A DNA stretch of 64,000 nt. Origin: Listeria goaensis (GTDB taxonomy: Bacteria; Bacillota; Bacilli; Lactobacillales; Listeriaceae). Every line of letters begins with the position of its first letter. Positions within the stretch are counted from its first letter, which is position 1. The notes beneath the pieces were generated by a model. The model was not told the origin of the DNA and made no database searches. It saw nothing but the letters and a program-made list of their open reading frames with translations. The stretch lies in assembly GCF_900186125.1 (NCBI RefSeq), contig NZ_FYBQ01000003.1, positions 186,001 through 250,000 of the forward strand, given 5' to 3'. Below are positions 8,990 to 17,097 of the stretch, piece after piece. Both the position numbers and the translations under genes were made by a program.

Positions 8990-9700
8990 TTAAACTTCCT
9001 CTCCTTTTACTTGTTTAATGGATGCAATGAATCGTTCTGTAATTTCTTTTGGACGCGTGATGGCCCCGCCGACAACGACTGCTCTTGCGCCAAGTTCGAG
9101 CACTTTTTCCGCTTTTTCTGGCGTGTCTATCTTCCCTTCTGCGATAACAGGCAATTGGGTATGCGACAAGACGCTTTTTAAATAGGCAAATTCATTGTGG
9201 CTAATGTTACAGCCTGCTGTTTCTTGCGTATAGCCATGCAGCGTAGTCCCAATGATGTCTACACCTGCTTGTTCTGCAAAAGCAACATCTTGCAAGCTTG
9301 CGGTATCGCCCATAATAAGTACGTCTGGAAACTCCCTTTTAACCACCTGAATGATGTCTTTAAGGGTTTCGCTTTGTGGGCGTTTTCGCGTGGTTGCATC
9401 TAGGGCAAGAACTGCTACGCCGAGTTCACAAATCGCGCGTGCTTCTTTTAAAGTTGGTGTAATAAAAACTTCAGAATTTGGATAATCTTGTTTAAAAATA
9501 CCGATAATTGGTAAGTCTACTTCTTTCTGAATCGCTTTAATGTCTGATACTGTGTTTGCTCGAATCCCTACTGCTCCACCTTCTAACGCGGCTTGTGCCA
9601 TTTTTGACATGATATATGAGCTATAAAGGGGCTCTCCTTTTAGAGCTTGACAGGAAACAATCAATCCTCCTTTAACTTGTTGTAAAAAATCATTCATCAT
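8990..9700 (-). CDS. nanE: N-acetylmannosamine-6-phosphate 2-epimerase NanE
   Basis: A 236-residue TIM-barrel protein of the NanE family, which converts ManNAc-6-P to GlcNAc-6-P. Family features include LIVSCQALKGEPL at the N-terminus, GAVGIRAN, LPIIGIFKQD, LALDATTRKRP and a C-terminal VIAEGKIDTPEKA and VVGGAITRP. I place the start at the first of two adjacent ATGs (9700) behind GGAGGAGAATACC; the reading frame stays open further upstream but without a ribosome site. It is the first gene of the operon, so the pathway probably handles an N-acetylated amino sugar. Confidence 0.92.
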   Translation of the reverse strand: MMNDFLQQVKGGLIVSCQALKGEPLYSSYIMSKMAQAALEGGAVGIRANTVSDIKAIQKEVDLPIIGIFKQDYPNSEVFITPTLKEARAICELGVAVLALDATTRKRPQSETLKDIIQVVKREFPDVLIMGDTASLQDVAFAEQAGVDIIGTTLHGYTQETAGCNISHNEFAYLKSVLSHTQLPVIAEGKIDTPEKAEKVLELGARAVVVGGAITRPKEITERFIASIKQVKGEEV

Positions 9701-9742
9701 GGTATTCTCCTCCTTCTCGGTCTTCTGCTTCTTTTTATATAA

Positions 9743-9790
9743 AGTATGCGCTTTCAAATAGAATATACTATAGAAAAATAATTTTATCAA
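9743..9790 (-). promoter_or_regulatory. Promoter of the nanE operon with cre-like CcpA site
   Basis: On the minus strand TTGATA (9785-9790) and TATATT (9762-9767) are 17 bases apart. Just downstream, TTGAAAGCGCATACT (9743-9757) matches the catabolite-responsive element consensus WTGNAANCGNWWNCA at every position except the last. A cre at the start of transcription is the usual arrangement for repression by CcpA when preferred sugars are present. Confidence 0.6.
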
Positions 9791-9867
9791 TATCATAAAA
9801 CGAAAATAATTTTCATTTCACTTTAAAAAGAATGGCCCTAGTTGGGCTAAAAAAATTTTAAATTTTT

Positions 9868-9903
9868 TATAAAAAAGGCATTGCCAAATTGGCAATGCCT
9901 TTT
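9868..9903 (-). terminator. Rho-independent terminator of the metNIQ operon
   Basis: A 13-bp perfect stem (AAAAGGCATTGCC with its complement), followed on the minus strand by a T-run, begins just after the metQ stop codon. Confidence 0.9.
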
Positions 9904-9908
9904 AACGT

Positions 9909-10742
9909 TTATTTATCAACAGGAACTACAGCGCCGTCCCATTCTTTTGTAATCCAATCTTGGATTTCTTTTGAGTGGAGAACTTCAACAAGTTTTTTCA
10001 CGTTTTTGTTGTCTTTATTTTTTTCTTGTGTTACCACGATATTTGCATAAGGCGAATCTTTGCTTTCAATTGCAATCGCATCTTTTGTAGGGTTTAAGCC
10101 TTGGTCAACTACAAAGTTTGAGTTGATTGCAACCGCATCGCCTTCCTCATTGTTATACGCAGTCATCAAGTAAGCTGGATCTAAATCATATTTGAATTTC
10201 AAGTTTTTCGGATTGTCCTTAATATCATCAAATGTTGCATCTTGCGCTTTTACGCCATCTTTTAACGTCAACAAGCCTTCATCAACAAAAATGCCGATAA
10301 CACGTGGCCAGTCAGATTGACTGTTAGAAAGTAAAATTTGCGCGCCGTCTTTTAAATCTTTTAAGTCTTTTACTTTTTTGGAATAAATGCCCATCGGCTC
10401 AATATGAATTGCACCAACATCAGCAAATTTATAACCTTTTTCTTTTTCTTCAAGTTCTAAATAAGGTTTATGTTGGAAATAATTGGCATCAAGTTCACCT
10501 TCATCGAGTGCTTTATTTGGCATTACGTAGTCGGTATACTTGACGATTTTAAGCTCAATTCCTTCTTTCTTCAAAATTGGCTTCGCTTGCTCCAAAATTT
10601 GCGCATGAGGCGTGTTGGAAGCACCAACGATTAACTCCTTACCATCAGAACTAGATGACTTTTTATCAGAAGAACCACTGCCGCAAGCGGCTAAAACTAA
10701 AACTAAGCTAAAAACAAAAATTGCACCAAAGATTTTTTTCAT
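9909..10742 (-). CDS. metQ: Methionine ABC transporter substrate-binding lipoprotein MetQ
   Basis: A 277-residue NlpA-family lipoprotein with signal peptide and lipobox cysteine C20 (VLAACGSG). The family signatures GASNTPHAQIL, DYVMPNKALDEGELDANYFQHKPYL and AAYNNEEGDA-like segments are present. It captures methionine outside the membrane and passes it to MetI/MetN. It is the last gene of a riboswitch-led met operon. Confidence 0.93.
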   Translation of the reverse strand: MKKIFGAIFVFSLVLVLAACGSGSSDKKSSSSDGKELIVGASNTPHAQILEQAKPILKKEGIELKIVKYTDYVMPNKALDEGELDANYFQHKPYLELEEKEKGYKFADVGAIHIEPMGIYSKKVKDLKDLKDGAQILLSNSQSDWPRVIGIFVDEGLLTLKDGVKAQDATFDDIKDNPKNLKFKYDLDPAYLMTAYNNEEGDAVAINSNFVVDQGLNPTKDAIAIESKDSPYANIVVTQEKNKDNKNVKKLVEVLHSKEIQDWITKEWDGAVVPVDK

Positions 10743-10759
10743 GTTAAACTCTCCTTTTT

Positions 10760-11425
10760 TTATCTTTTATCGACTGCCTTCGTGAGTAAATCGCCGATGA
10801 TTTGGAAGATGAATACGATGATTAAAATGATAATTGTCGCAACTATCGTGACATCAGGTTGATTTCGCTGGAAACCTTCTAAGTATGCGGCGTTTCCAAG
10901 TCCGCCTGCTCCGATTACACCTGCCATCGCCGTAAAACCAACAAGCGAAATCGCTGTGACGGTAATACCTGAAACGATAGCTGGCAAAGCTTCCGGAATT
11001 AAAACTTTACCGATGATGGTGAAAAGATTTGCGCCCATCGCTTTAGCTGCCTCAATTACACCTTTATCTACTTCTCTAAAAGCAATTTCTACCATGCGGG
11101 CATAGAATGGTGCAGCAGAAATAATTAAAGCGGGTAGTGCGGCTTTTGGTCCAATAATCGTTCCAACGAGCGTTTTTGTCATTGGTAAAAGTAGCACGAT
11201 TAGGATAATGAATGGAATCGATCGGAATACGTTTACGAGTATTGCTGTAATCCAATATAAAATTTTGGCAGGCATTCCTTCATTTCGATTCGTTAAAAAG
11301 AGCAATAAGCCGAGTAAAATACCAAGTATGAAAACAGCAACTAAAGAATAAAGTGTCATGTAGAGCGTTTCTTGCGTGTAGCCCCACATCAGTTGCCAGT
11401 CAACGTCTGGGAAGAGTTCCTTCAT
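10760..11425 (-). CDS. metI: Methionine ABC transporter permease MetI
   Basis: A 221-residue inner-membrane permease with about five transmembrane segments and the EAA loop (EAAKAMGANLFTIIGKVLIPEALP) that docks onto the ATPase. The segment RSIPFIILIVLLLP and the NAAYLEGFQRNQPDV region near the C-terminus are typical of MetI. It overlaps metN by 4 bases. Confidence 0.93.
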   Translation of the reverse strand: MKELFPDVDWQLMWGYTQETLYMTLYSLVAVFILGILLGLLLFLTNRNEGMPAKILYWITAILVNVFRSIPFIILIVLLLPMTKTLVGTIIGPKAALPALIISAAPFYARMVEIAFREVDKGVIEAAKAMGANLFTIIGKVLIPEALPAIVSGITVTAISLVGFTAMAGVIGAGGLGNAAYLEGFQRNQPDVTIVATIIILIIVFIFQIIGDLLTKAVDKR

Positions 11426-12453
11426 CCTTCAATCACCTCTGTTTCAATCTTCAAGTCGCGTAAATGCTGAATCGTATTTTCAATTTCCGCGTCGCTACCT
11501 TCAATTTGCACGTAAAGCGTCCCGTAAGCGCCGTTTTGCGTTTGCGTTAAGCTTCCGTGAAGCACGTTTAGCGACACATCATGTTGTTTTGCGACTTCCG
11601 AAATGACCGGCCTTGTCGCATTTTCACTCATGAAGAGCAGTTTAACGAGCTTGCCTTCTGAATAGTTTTCAAGCAGTAGGTGAATTAATTCTTCCGTTTC
11701 ATCTGATTCTGTGACTTGTTCAATGAACCGCTTCGTCACAGGCTGTTTCGGATGTTTGAAAACGTCTAAAACGTCGCCTAACTCAACCACTTTCCCAGCC
11801 TCCATAACGGCAACTCGGTTACAAATTTTACGAATAACGTGCATTTCATGTGTAATAACGATAATCGTCAAATTTAAACGCTTGTTAATATCTAGTAGGA
11901 GCTCTAAGACTTCATCAGTCGTTTGCGGATCAAGTGCGCTTGTCGCTTCATCACAAAGTAGTACAGTTGGGTCGTTAGCCAGTGCCCTCGCAATTCCAAC
12001 GCGCTGTTTTTGTCCACCGCTCAGTTCCGACGGGTAAGCATCTTCTTTACCCTCAAGTCCGACTAAACGGATAAGTTCGTTCACACGATTTTTTCGTTTT
12101 TGTCCGCGTACGCCTGCAATTTCTAGTGGGAACGCAATGTTGTCAAAAACGGTTCGCGACCATAGCAAATTGAAATGCTGAAAAATCATCCCAATTTTTT
12201 GCCGAGCCTTCCGAAGTTCTCTCCCGCGGATTTGGCTTACTACCTTGCCGTTTACGTCAACTTGTCCTGCTGTTGGAAGTTCCAAACCATTGAACAGTCG
12301 AATCAGACTACTTTTCCCCGCGCCAGAGTAACCGATGACACCGAAAATCTCGCCTTCTGCAATTTCCAAGCTAACGTCATCGACCGCCCGCACTTTATTT
12401 TTTCTTGTCGCATAATCTTTTACCACATTTTGGAGTGTTATCATTCGCTTCAC
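11422..12453 (-). CDS. metN: Methionine ABC transporter ATP-binding protein MetN
   Basis: A 343-residue ABC ATPase with Walker A GYSGAGKS at 41-48, signature ELSGGQKQRVGIARAL and Walker B VLLCDEATSALD. The C-terminal about 80 residues form a NIL domain, which in the E. coli homolog binds methionine and inhibits transport when the cell is replete. It is the first gene after the SAM riboswitch, and its leader carries the terminator that decides expression. Confidence 0.94.
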   Translation of the reverse strand: MKRMITLQNVVKDYATRKNKVRAVDDVSLEIAEGEIFGVIGYSGAGKSSLIRLFNGLELPTAGQVDVNGKVVSQIRGRELRKARQKIGMIFQHFNLLWSRTVFDNIAFPLEIAGVRGQKRKNRVNELIRLVGLEGKEDAYPSELSGGQKQRVGIARALANDPTVLLCDEATSALDPQTTDEVLELLLDINKRLNLTIIVITHEMHVIRKICNRVAVMEAGKVVELGDVLDVFKHPKQPVTKRFIEQVTESDETEELIHLLLENYSEGKLVKLLFMSENATRPVISEVAKQHDVSLNVLHGSLTQTQNGAYGTLYVQIEGSDAEIENTIQHLRDLKIETEVIEG

Positions 12454-12468
12454 CTTTTTCTCTCAATG

Positions 12469-12498
12469 TAAAAAGCCTTCCTGCATGAGCAGAAAGGC
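12469..12498 (-). terminator. Expression-platform terminator of the SAM riboswitch
   Basis: On the minus strand a stem GCCTTTCTGC/GCAGGAAGGC (with one internal mismatch) around a short loop is followed by TTTTT, ending about 15 bases before the metN leader ribosome site. It should form when SAM is bound and stop transcription before metN. Confidence 0.85.
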
Positions 12499-12523
12499 AC
12501 GAATTTAGCGTTGTACGACTTTC

Positions 12524-12629
12524 TTCTCATCTTTCAGAACCAATCTGTTCTGTATGAATTAGCACCTTAAGTGTTTACTTAGGTTGCTGGGCTTCGTCGG
12601 GCATATCCCTCCACCACTCTGGATAAGAA
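12524..12629 (-). ncRNA. SAM-I (S-box) riboswitch
   Basis: The minus strand carries the S-box core: CTTATCCAGAGTGGTGGAGG, then GATATGCCCGACGAAGCCCAGCAACC shown as separate conserved blocks, and a P1 helix closed by UUCUUAUC pairing with GAUGAGAA. It binds S-adenosylmethionine and controls metNIQ by termination. By position it corresponds to the Listeria element recalled as SreA, whose terminated transcript was reported to act in trans on prfA mRNA. Trans activity here is untested. Confidence 0.95.
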
Positions 12630-12671
12630 TTAAATTATAATTGGCGCGCTTGAAACGCGTCCTGTTTTTTC

Positions 12672-12700
12672 ATATTACATTTAGAACGCTGTTTTGTCAA
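12672..12700 (-). promoter_or_regulatory. Promoter of the riboswitch-metNIQ transcript
   Basis: A consensus TTGACA (12695-12700) and TAATAT (12672-12677) with a 17-base spacer on the minus strand. The -35 box overlaps the stop codon of the upstream 44-residue ORF. Transcription would start about 35 bases before the aptamer. Confidence 0.8.
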
Positions 12701-12831
12701 CAGTAAATTTCAGATTTATGTATCGAGGAAATGCTTTCGGATAATCCGGGGCTCGTTTGATAAGTATAATAAAAGACAGCAATGACCGTTAAAATAGCAA
12801 TCGACATAATAAAAAAGCTTTTCTTTGTCAT
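12697..12831 (-). CDS. Small single-pass membrane protein after the sensor kinase
   Basis: A 44-codon ORF starting MTKKSFFIMSIAILTVIAVF with an excellent ribosome site (AGGAGGGGAAAAA before the ATG). It has a basic N-terminus, one transmembrane segment at about 5-24 and a short polar tail ending in cysteine. It lies 106 bases after the kinase gene on the same strand, so it may be a third gene of the cesRK-like operon. No family recognised. Small membrane proteins next to sensor kinases sometimes modulate them, which is only an inference here. Confidence 0.7.
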   Translation of the reverse strand: MTKKSFFIMSIAILTVIAVFYYTYQTSPGLSESISSIHKSEIYC

Positions 12832-12937
12832 TTTTTCCCCTCCTAGCTTAAATTTTACTTCCTTAAGCTAAAAACGCGGGAAAGAAATGGGAAAGAAAAG
12901 CTAAAGATTGAATCAATATGAGCTTGAAATTGCTCGT

Positions 12938-14074
12938 TTAAATTAATGGTAATTTCACGGTAAATGTTGTCTTATGATGTTTACTTGTCGCCATCACAAG
13001 GCCGCCGTGGCGTTCCACGATTGATTTTGCAATCGCAAGGCCAAGACCCGTGCCTGTCGTCGTGCGATTTTTATCGACTTTATAAAAGCGGTCGAACAAA
13101 TGTGGCAAATCAAGCGCGGGAATTTCCTCACCGTAATTAATGACATCAATCACCGCAAAGTCTTCTTCTTTTCGGGCAACTAAATCGATATGTTGATTGC
13201 CTTCCCCGTATCTAAGGGCATTTGAAAACAAGTTTTCAAAGAGGCGCATAATCTGATTGCCGTCACCGCTCACAACTAAATTGTCCGCCTCATAAGTTTC
13301 AATGATTTCCATGCCCTTATCACGTGCAAGTCCATCAAATTCTGCGACAAGTTGACGGAGCAGCTCGACCATATCTAACCGATCATTTTCCAGCGTATAT
13401 TCAGCACTTTCTAAGCGTGTATAAGAAAATAAATCATCGATAAGCTTATGCAAGTGCTTTGCTTTATCATAAACGAGCTCGGTATAGTATTTGAGTTCGA
13501 CTTCATCACGGTAACGATCATCGTGAATATAACTTAAATAGCCTAAAATTGAAGTGAGTGGCGTCCTCAAATCATGTGATACATTCGTGATCAAATCGTT
13601 TTTCGCTTGCTGCGCTTCTTGCTCCTGTTTCATTAAATTTTCTTGACGTGAGCGCATTTTCTCAATGTTCATTTCCAACTCGCGAATTTCTGGAACAAGA
13701 CTCTTCGTATCAACTGGACGGTCAAGCCCGAGCGCATAGTTAATTGTGCGCAGTTGCTTCTTTAATTTCCGTTGACGCATTAACCGGTAAAAAATATAGA
13801 AAATAAGTAACGCCATGATGAGCGTAATGATATATTTCGCCAAAAGCACCACCGGCGACTCCACCACATTGTTATACTTTCCTCGTCCAAATAAATCCAT
13901 AAATGAATCGCTTAAACCACGAAGCACCACCGACTCATCGCGAATCGACTGCACCCACAAAAAAATCGTCTGGAGCGCAACGCCCGCTAGAAGCCATGAA
14001 ATTATCGCAAAAAAAGCAACTTGCCAAGGACCCATTACATGCGCGAGCCGCTCAATCATTTGTTTAAATTTCAA
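12938..14074 (-). CDS. cesK: Sensor histidine kinase, CesK-like
   Basis: A 378-residue membrane kinase. Two transmembrane helices (about 17-40 and 78-100) frame a short extracellular loop, followed by a coiled linker, the dimerisation/phosphorylation domain with the phospho-accepting His near 166 in NVSHDLRTPLTSI, and an ATPase domain ending in GTGLGLAIAKSIVERHGG. It overlaps the response regulator gene. Gene order matches CesRK of Listeria, which reacts to cell-wall-acting antibiotics; the name rests on synteny. Confidence 0.85.
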   Translation of the reverse strand: MKFKQMIERLAHVMGPWQVAFFAIISWLLAGVALQTIFLWVQSIRDESVVLRGLSDSFMDLFGRGKYNNVVESPVVLLAKYIITLIMALLIFYIFYRLMRQRKLKKQLRTINYALGLDRPVDTKSLVPEIRELEMNIEKMRSRQENLMKQEQEAQQAKNDLITNVSHDLRTPLTSILGYLSYIHDDRYRDEVELKYYTELVYDKAKHLHKLIDDLFSYTRLESAEYTLENDRLDMVELLRQLVAEFDGLARDKGMEIIETYEADNLVVSGDGNQIMRLFENLFSNALRYGEGNQHIDLVARKEEDFAVIDVINYGEEIPALDLPHLFDRFYKVDKNRTTTGTGLGLAIAKSIVERHGGLVMATSKHHKTTFTVKLPLI

Positions 14075-14756
14075 TTTTATACCCTACTCCCCAAATCGTT
14101 TTAATCACGTTCTCCCCGTCTAGCGCTTCCCGCAATTTATCGCGTAAGTTACTAATATGCACCATGACCGTTTTACTCGCGCCAAATGCCTGCTCCTGCC
14201 AAATTTTTTCAAAGATATATTCTGAACTAAAAACCCGGCCTGGTTCACTCGCAAGTAAATGTAAAATATCAAACTCCGACGTCGTCAAATGAAGTTCCTT
14301 TTGGTTAACCGTCACAATATGCTGATCCCGATTAATTTCAATTGGACCAATGACTAAATTATTCGTTTCGTCCGCTGCAACCGACTGCATATTTTGAATC
14401 CGCCTTAAAATCGCCTTCACGCGCACAGAAAGTTCGAGCGGATTAAACGGTTTAATCATATAATCATCCGCACCTGTTAAAAGCCCCATAATTTTATCGT
14501 TGTCCTCCGCTTTCGCACTCAACATTAAAATTGGCGTTAAAATCCCCTCACTGCGCATCATGCGACAAACTTCTAAGCCGTCCATTTCCGGCATCATAAT
14601 ATCTAAAATAATCAGTGAAAAATCAATTTTATTCACCAAACTCCAAACCTCAGCCCCGTCATAAGCCTGATGGATATCATATCCTTCATTTTGCAGGTAA
14701 AGCTTGACCAAGTCGACAATTTCCTTATCATCATCTGCAATTAAAATAGATGTCAT
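14064..14756 (-). CDS. cesR: Response regulator, CesR-like (OmpR family)
   Basis: A 230-residue regulator with receiver domain (acidic pocket DDD at 8-10, phospho-acceptor D52 in LIILDIMMPEMDG, K near 103) and a C-terminal winged-helix DNA-binding domain (about 130-228, ending KTIWGVGYKIE). It precedes and overlaps the kinase gene by 11 bases. In Listeria the CesR regulon covers cell-envelope functions induced by beta-lactams and lysozyme; assignment is by synteny and family. Confidence 0.87.
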   Translation of the reverse strand: MTSILIADDDKEIVDLVKLYLQNEGYDIHQAYDGAEVWSLVNKIDFSLIILDIMMPEMDGLEVCRMMRSEGILTPILMLSAKAEDNDKIMGLLTGADDYMIKPFNPLELSVRVKAILRRIQNMQSVAADETNNLVIGPIEINRDQHIVTVNQKELHLTTSEFDILHLLASEPGRVFSSEYIFEKIWQEQAFGASKTVMVHISNLRDKLREALDGENVIKTIWGVGYKIEI

Positions 14757-14804
14757 CGTCCCTTACCTCTTCTCATTTTTATTACCCTCATTGTACCATC
14801 ACAA

Positions 14805-14836
14805 CGAAAAAAAAAGAAATCAGTTGAGATTTCTTT
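14805..14836 (-). terminator. Rho-independent terminator of the cation efflux gene
   Basis: A 9-bp stem AAAGAAATC/GATTTCTTT with a six-base loop, followed on the minus strand by a run of nine T. It overlaps the stop codon of the efflux gene. Confidence 0.8.
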
Positions 14837-15713
14837 AATAAATATTAAACATTTGTCGCTCTTCCTCCGGTTCCAAATGAATCAACACCTGTGCCTTCGA
14901 ATAAAACTCACCAATTTCCCGTTCAATCGTGTCACAAAGCGCATGAGCCTCCGTCACCGTCATCTCACTCGACACAACAAGATGAAAATCAATGTACTCC
15001 TCCGCACCCGCTCTTCGTGAACGAAAATCATGAAACTCAATAAAATCCTCTTTGTGAGCTAAAATAATACGTTTGATTTCTTCTTCCTCTTTTTTATTCA
15101 AACGTTGATCCATAAGTGGTGGAAACGATTCTTTGAGCAACTTCCAAGCCTCATACATAATGTAAATTGCGGTTATAATCGCAATCGTTGGATCGAGCCA
15201 AGTCCAGCCAGTCAAATAAACGAGTAGCAGACTTCCTGCAATACCAAGCGATGTAAAAACGTCCGTATAAAGATGTAGCGCGTTTGATTTCATTGCTACA
15301 GAATTCGCCTTATCAGCCGCGCGTTTAATCACCCGAGAAATAATCATATTTATCGCTGCACCGAAAAGCATTACAGCAATTCCGAGTGCAGGAAGACGAA
15401 TTTCATGCGGATTCGTAAATTTATTAATCGATTCTATAATAATCCAAATCCCCGCAACAAAAATTAGCAGCGTTTCAATTGTACCCGCAATATTTTCCGC
15501 TTTGCCGTGCCCATACGGATGGTCATCATCAGCAGGTCTCCCCGCAATCCGAATTGAGAAAAATGTAATGACAGAAGCAAAAAGATCCATCGATGAATGG
15601 ACCGCCTCCGAAATAACAGCCACCGATCCCGTCAAAAAACCAACGATTAATTTTAAAACAACAATAATAAAATTACTTATAACGGATAAAATTGTTAAAT
15701 TATTGTGACTCAT
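14835..15713 (-). CDS. Cation diffusion facilitator family transporter
   Basis: A 292-residue CDF antiporter exporting divalent metals such as Zn, Mn or Fe. Six transmembrane helices occupy about 12-205, with metal-site motifs SEAVHSSMDLFAS (helix II) and HLYTDVFTSLG (helix V), and a cytoplasmic C-terminal metal-binding domain follows. The start is placed at MSHNNLTIL (15713) because the open frame upstream looks non-coding. The specific metal cannot be read off. Confidence 0.88.
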   Translation of the reverse strand: MSHNNLTILSVISNFIIVVLKLIVGFLTGSVAVISEAVHSSMDLFASVITFFSIRIAGRPADDDHPYGHGKAENIAGTIETLLIFVAGIWIIIESINKFTNPHEIRLPALGIAVMLFGAAINMIISRVIKRAADKANSVAMKSNALHLYTDVFTSLGIAGSLLLVYLTGWTWLDPTIAIITAIYIMYEAWKLLKESFPPLMDQRLNKKEEEEIKRIILAHKEDFIEFHDFRSRRAGAEEYIDFHLVVSSEMTVTEAHALCDTIEREIGEFYSKAQVLIHLEPEEERQMFNIY

Positions 15714-15834
15714 CTTATCTGCCCCCAAACACTCACTTATCAAACACCTGAATAAGTGTATCATATCGAAGTTAAATGGGTCTACAGCAACCTTTTTAGT
15801 GTTAACCAGTTCTATATCAGAGATGAAACTTTTT

Positions 15835-16143
15835 TTACTCTGGGAAACTTTCTAAAAAGTTAAAAACTGGGACAACACTATGCAAAGTATACGTTTTATC
15901 CACAAATTCACCACGTTCAATCCGCACTAAAACCGGTACCGCTTCAATTTCAAAGCATGGCGCATATTCTTTCGAAAGATTTAAATCTAACGCATACGTT
16001 TCGATACCCGCACTTTTTTCCGCAAGCTCAATCATCTGCCCAGCAAGCCCGCAAGAACCACATAAAGGCGTATAAAAATAAAAAAAGCCACTTTCCTTTT
16101 CCTCCAAAAAGCGCGCCAAGTCGTTCTTATCAAACTGAATCAT
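15835..16143 (-). CDS. Thioredoxin-like protein, YusE type
   Basis: A 102-residue thioredoxin-fold protein with the redox motif CGSC (in YTPLCGSCGLA) instead of the usual CGPC. The cis-proline region is conserved (EAVPVLVRI). It is downstream of gcvH and, with the yusI-like gene, repeats the B. subtilis yusE-gcvH-yusI neighbourhood. Its physiological partner is unknown. The ribosome site AGGAGG follows directly on the upstream terminator. Confidence 0.85.
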   Translation of the reverse strand: MIQFDKNDLARFLEEKESGFFYFYTPLCGSCGLAGQMIELAEKSAGIETYALDLNLSKEYAPCFEIEAVPVLVRIERGEFVDKTYTLHSVVPVFNFLESFPE

Positions 16144-16154
16144 ATTTACCTCCT

Positions 16155-16184
16155 AAAAAGCCAACCTCATACAAGGTTGGCTCG
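16155..16184 (-). terminator. Terminator between gcvH and the thioredoxin-like gene
   Basis: A stem GAGCCAACCT/AGGTTGGCT with loop TGTATG and TTTTT on the minus strand. The T-run runs straight into the AGGAGG ribosome site of the next gene, so read-through probably supplies that gene. Confidence 0.8.
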
Positions 16185-16189
16185 AAAAT

Positions 16190-16570
16190 TTAATCCTCAA
16201 TCACTTTTTCATAATCTTCGCTTGATAATAGCGCATCAATTTGTTCAGCAGATACATTTTTCACTTTCAAAATCCAACCTTTTTCATATGTATCACTGTT
16301 TAAAAGTTCTGGTTCATCTTCTAAGCCTTCGTTAACCTCTACAACTTCCCCCGTTACCGGTGCATAAAAATCAGAAACCGTTTTAACAGACTCAATACTT
16401 CCAATAGAGTCACCTTGCTCTATTTTATCGCCAACTTCTGGCAATTCAACAAAAACAATATCGCCCAATTGGTCTTGCGCAAAGTCTGTAATGCCAATGA
16501 TATACGTATCACCGTCTTGTTTCACCCATTCATGTTCTTCCGTATACAATAAATCTTTTGGTAAACTCAT
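16190..16570 (-). CDS. gcvH: Glycine cleavage system H protein
   Basis: A 126-residue lipoyl-domain protein with the lipoylated lysine K63 in SIESVKTVSDFYAPV and the C-terminal EKGWILKVK. It shuttles the aminomethyl group in glycine cleavage. In Firmicutes stand-alone GcvH also serves as the lipoate carrier for LipL/LplJ transfer to other enzymes, and no gcvT or gcvP lies nearby, so that role is equally likely here. Confidence 0.95.
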   Translation of the reverse strand: MSLPKDLLYTEEHEWVKQDGDTYIIGITDFAQDQLGDIVFVELPEVGDKIEQGDSIGSIESVKTVSDFYAPVTGEVVEVNEGLEDEPELLNSDTYEKGWILKVKNVSAEQIDALLSSEDYEKVIED

Positions 16571-16606
16571 TTTAAAAACTCCTCCTTTTAATAAAACAGC
16601 GCAATT

Positions 16607-16960
16607 TTATTTCCAAGCAGCTTCAAATTCTTCTTCTTTAAAGCCGAGTGTTACCTTATTCCCGTCCGTCGTAAGCGGACGCTTAATTAATTTTCCATCA
16701 GAAGCAAGCAATTTGAACGCTTCCTCTTCAGACATCTCATCTAACTTATCTTTCAAACCGAGTTCACGGTATTTGATTCCACTTGTATTAAAGAAACGGC
16801 GAAGCGGCAAACCACTTTTTTCAAACAGCGCTTTTAATTCATTCGCTGTCGGCGGATTTTCGATTAAATCAATTTGGTTAACCTCCACCTTGTTTTCCTC
16901 AATCCAAGCCTTTGCTTTTCTGCATGTCGAACACTTCGGGTACCAATAAAAATCTATCAC
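16607..16960 (-). CDS. ArsC/Spx-family protein, YusI type
   Basis: A 117-residue member of the ArsC-like thioredoxin-fold family with redox pair C10 and C13 (YPKCSTCRK) and the family core RRFFNTSGIKYRELGL and LIKRPL. Length, sequence and position beside gcvH match YusI of B. subtilis. I place the start at GTG 16960 (GGGAAGGGAG eight bases upstream); the open frame further upstream has no similarity. It is probably a redox-active enzyme or adaptor rather than a true arsenate reductase. Confidence 0.85.
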   Translation of the reverse strand: MIDFYWYPKCSTCRKAKAWIEENKVEVNQIDLIENPPTANELKALFEKSGLPLRRFFNTSGIKYRELGLKDKLDEMSEEEAFKLLASDGKLIKRPLTTDGNKVTLGFKEEEFEAAWK

Positions 16961-17097
16961 AATCGCTACTCCCTTCCCACCTAAATCTACTTCTATCATA
17001 GTCCATTTTCCCCAAAAGCACAAATAAAAAAGCAAGTCCAACACAACTTTTGGCTAAAAGCAGCGCAAAAAAAGAAAGCGTATACAGAGAAATCCCC

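Noticed and set aside
9836-9865. Hairpin GCCC/GGGC before the nanE operon
   Set aside because: Only four pairs; the proper terminator is the 13-bp stem just downstream.
12175-12471. 98-codon plus-strand frame over the start of metN
   Set aside because: It is antisense to metN and its leader, with no ribosome site or family features.
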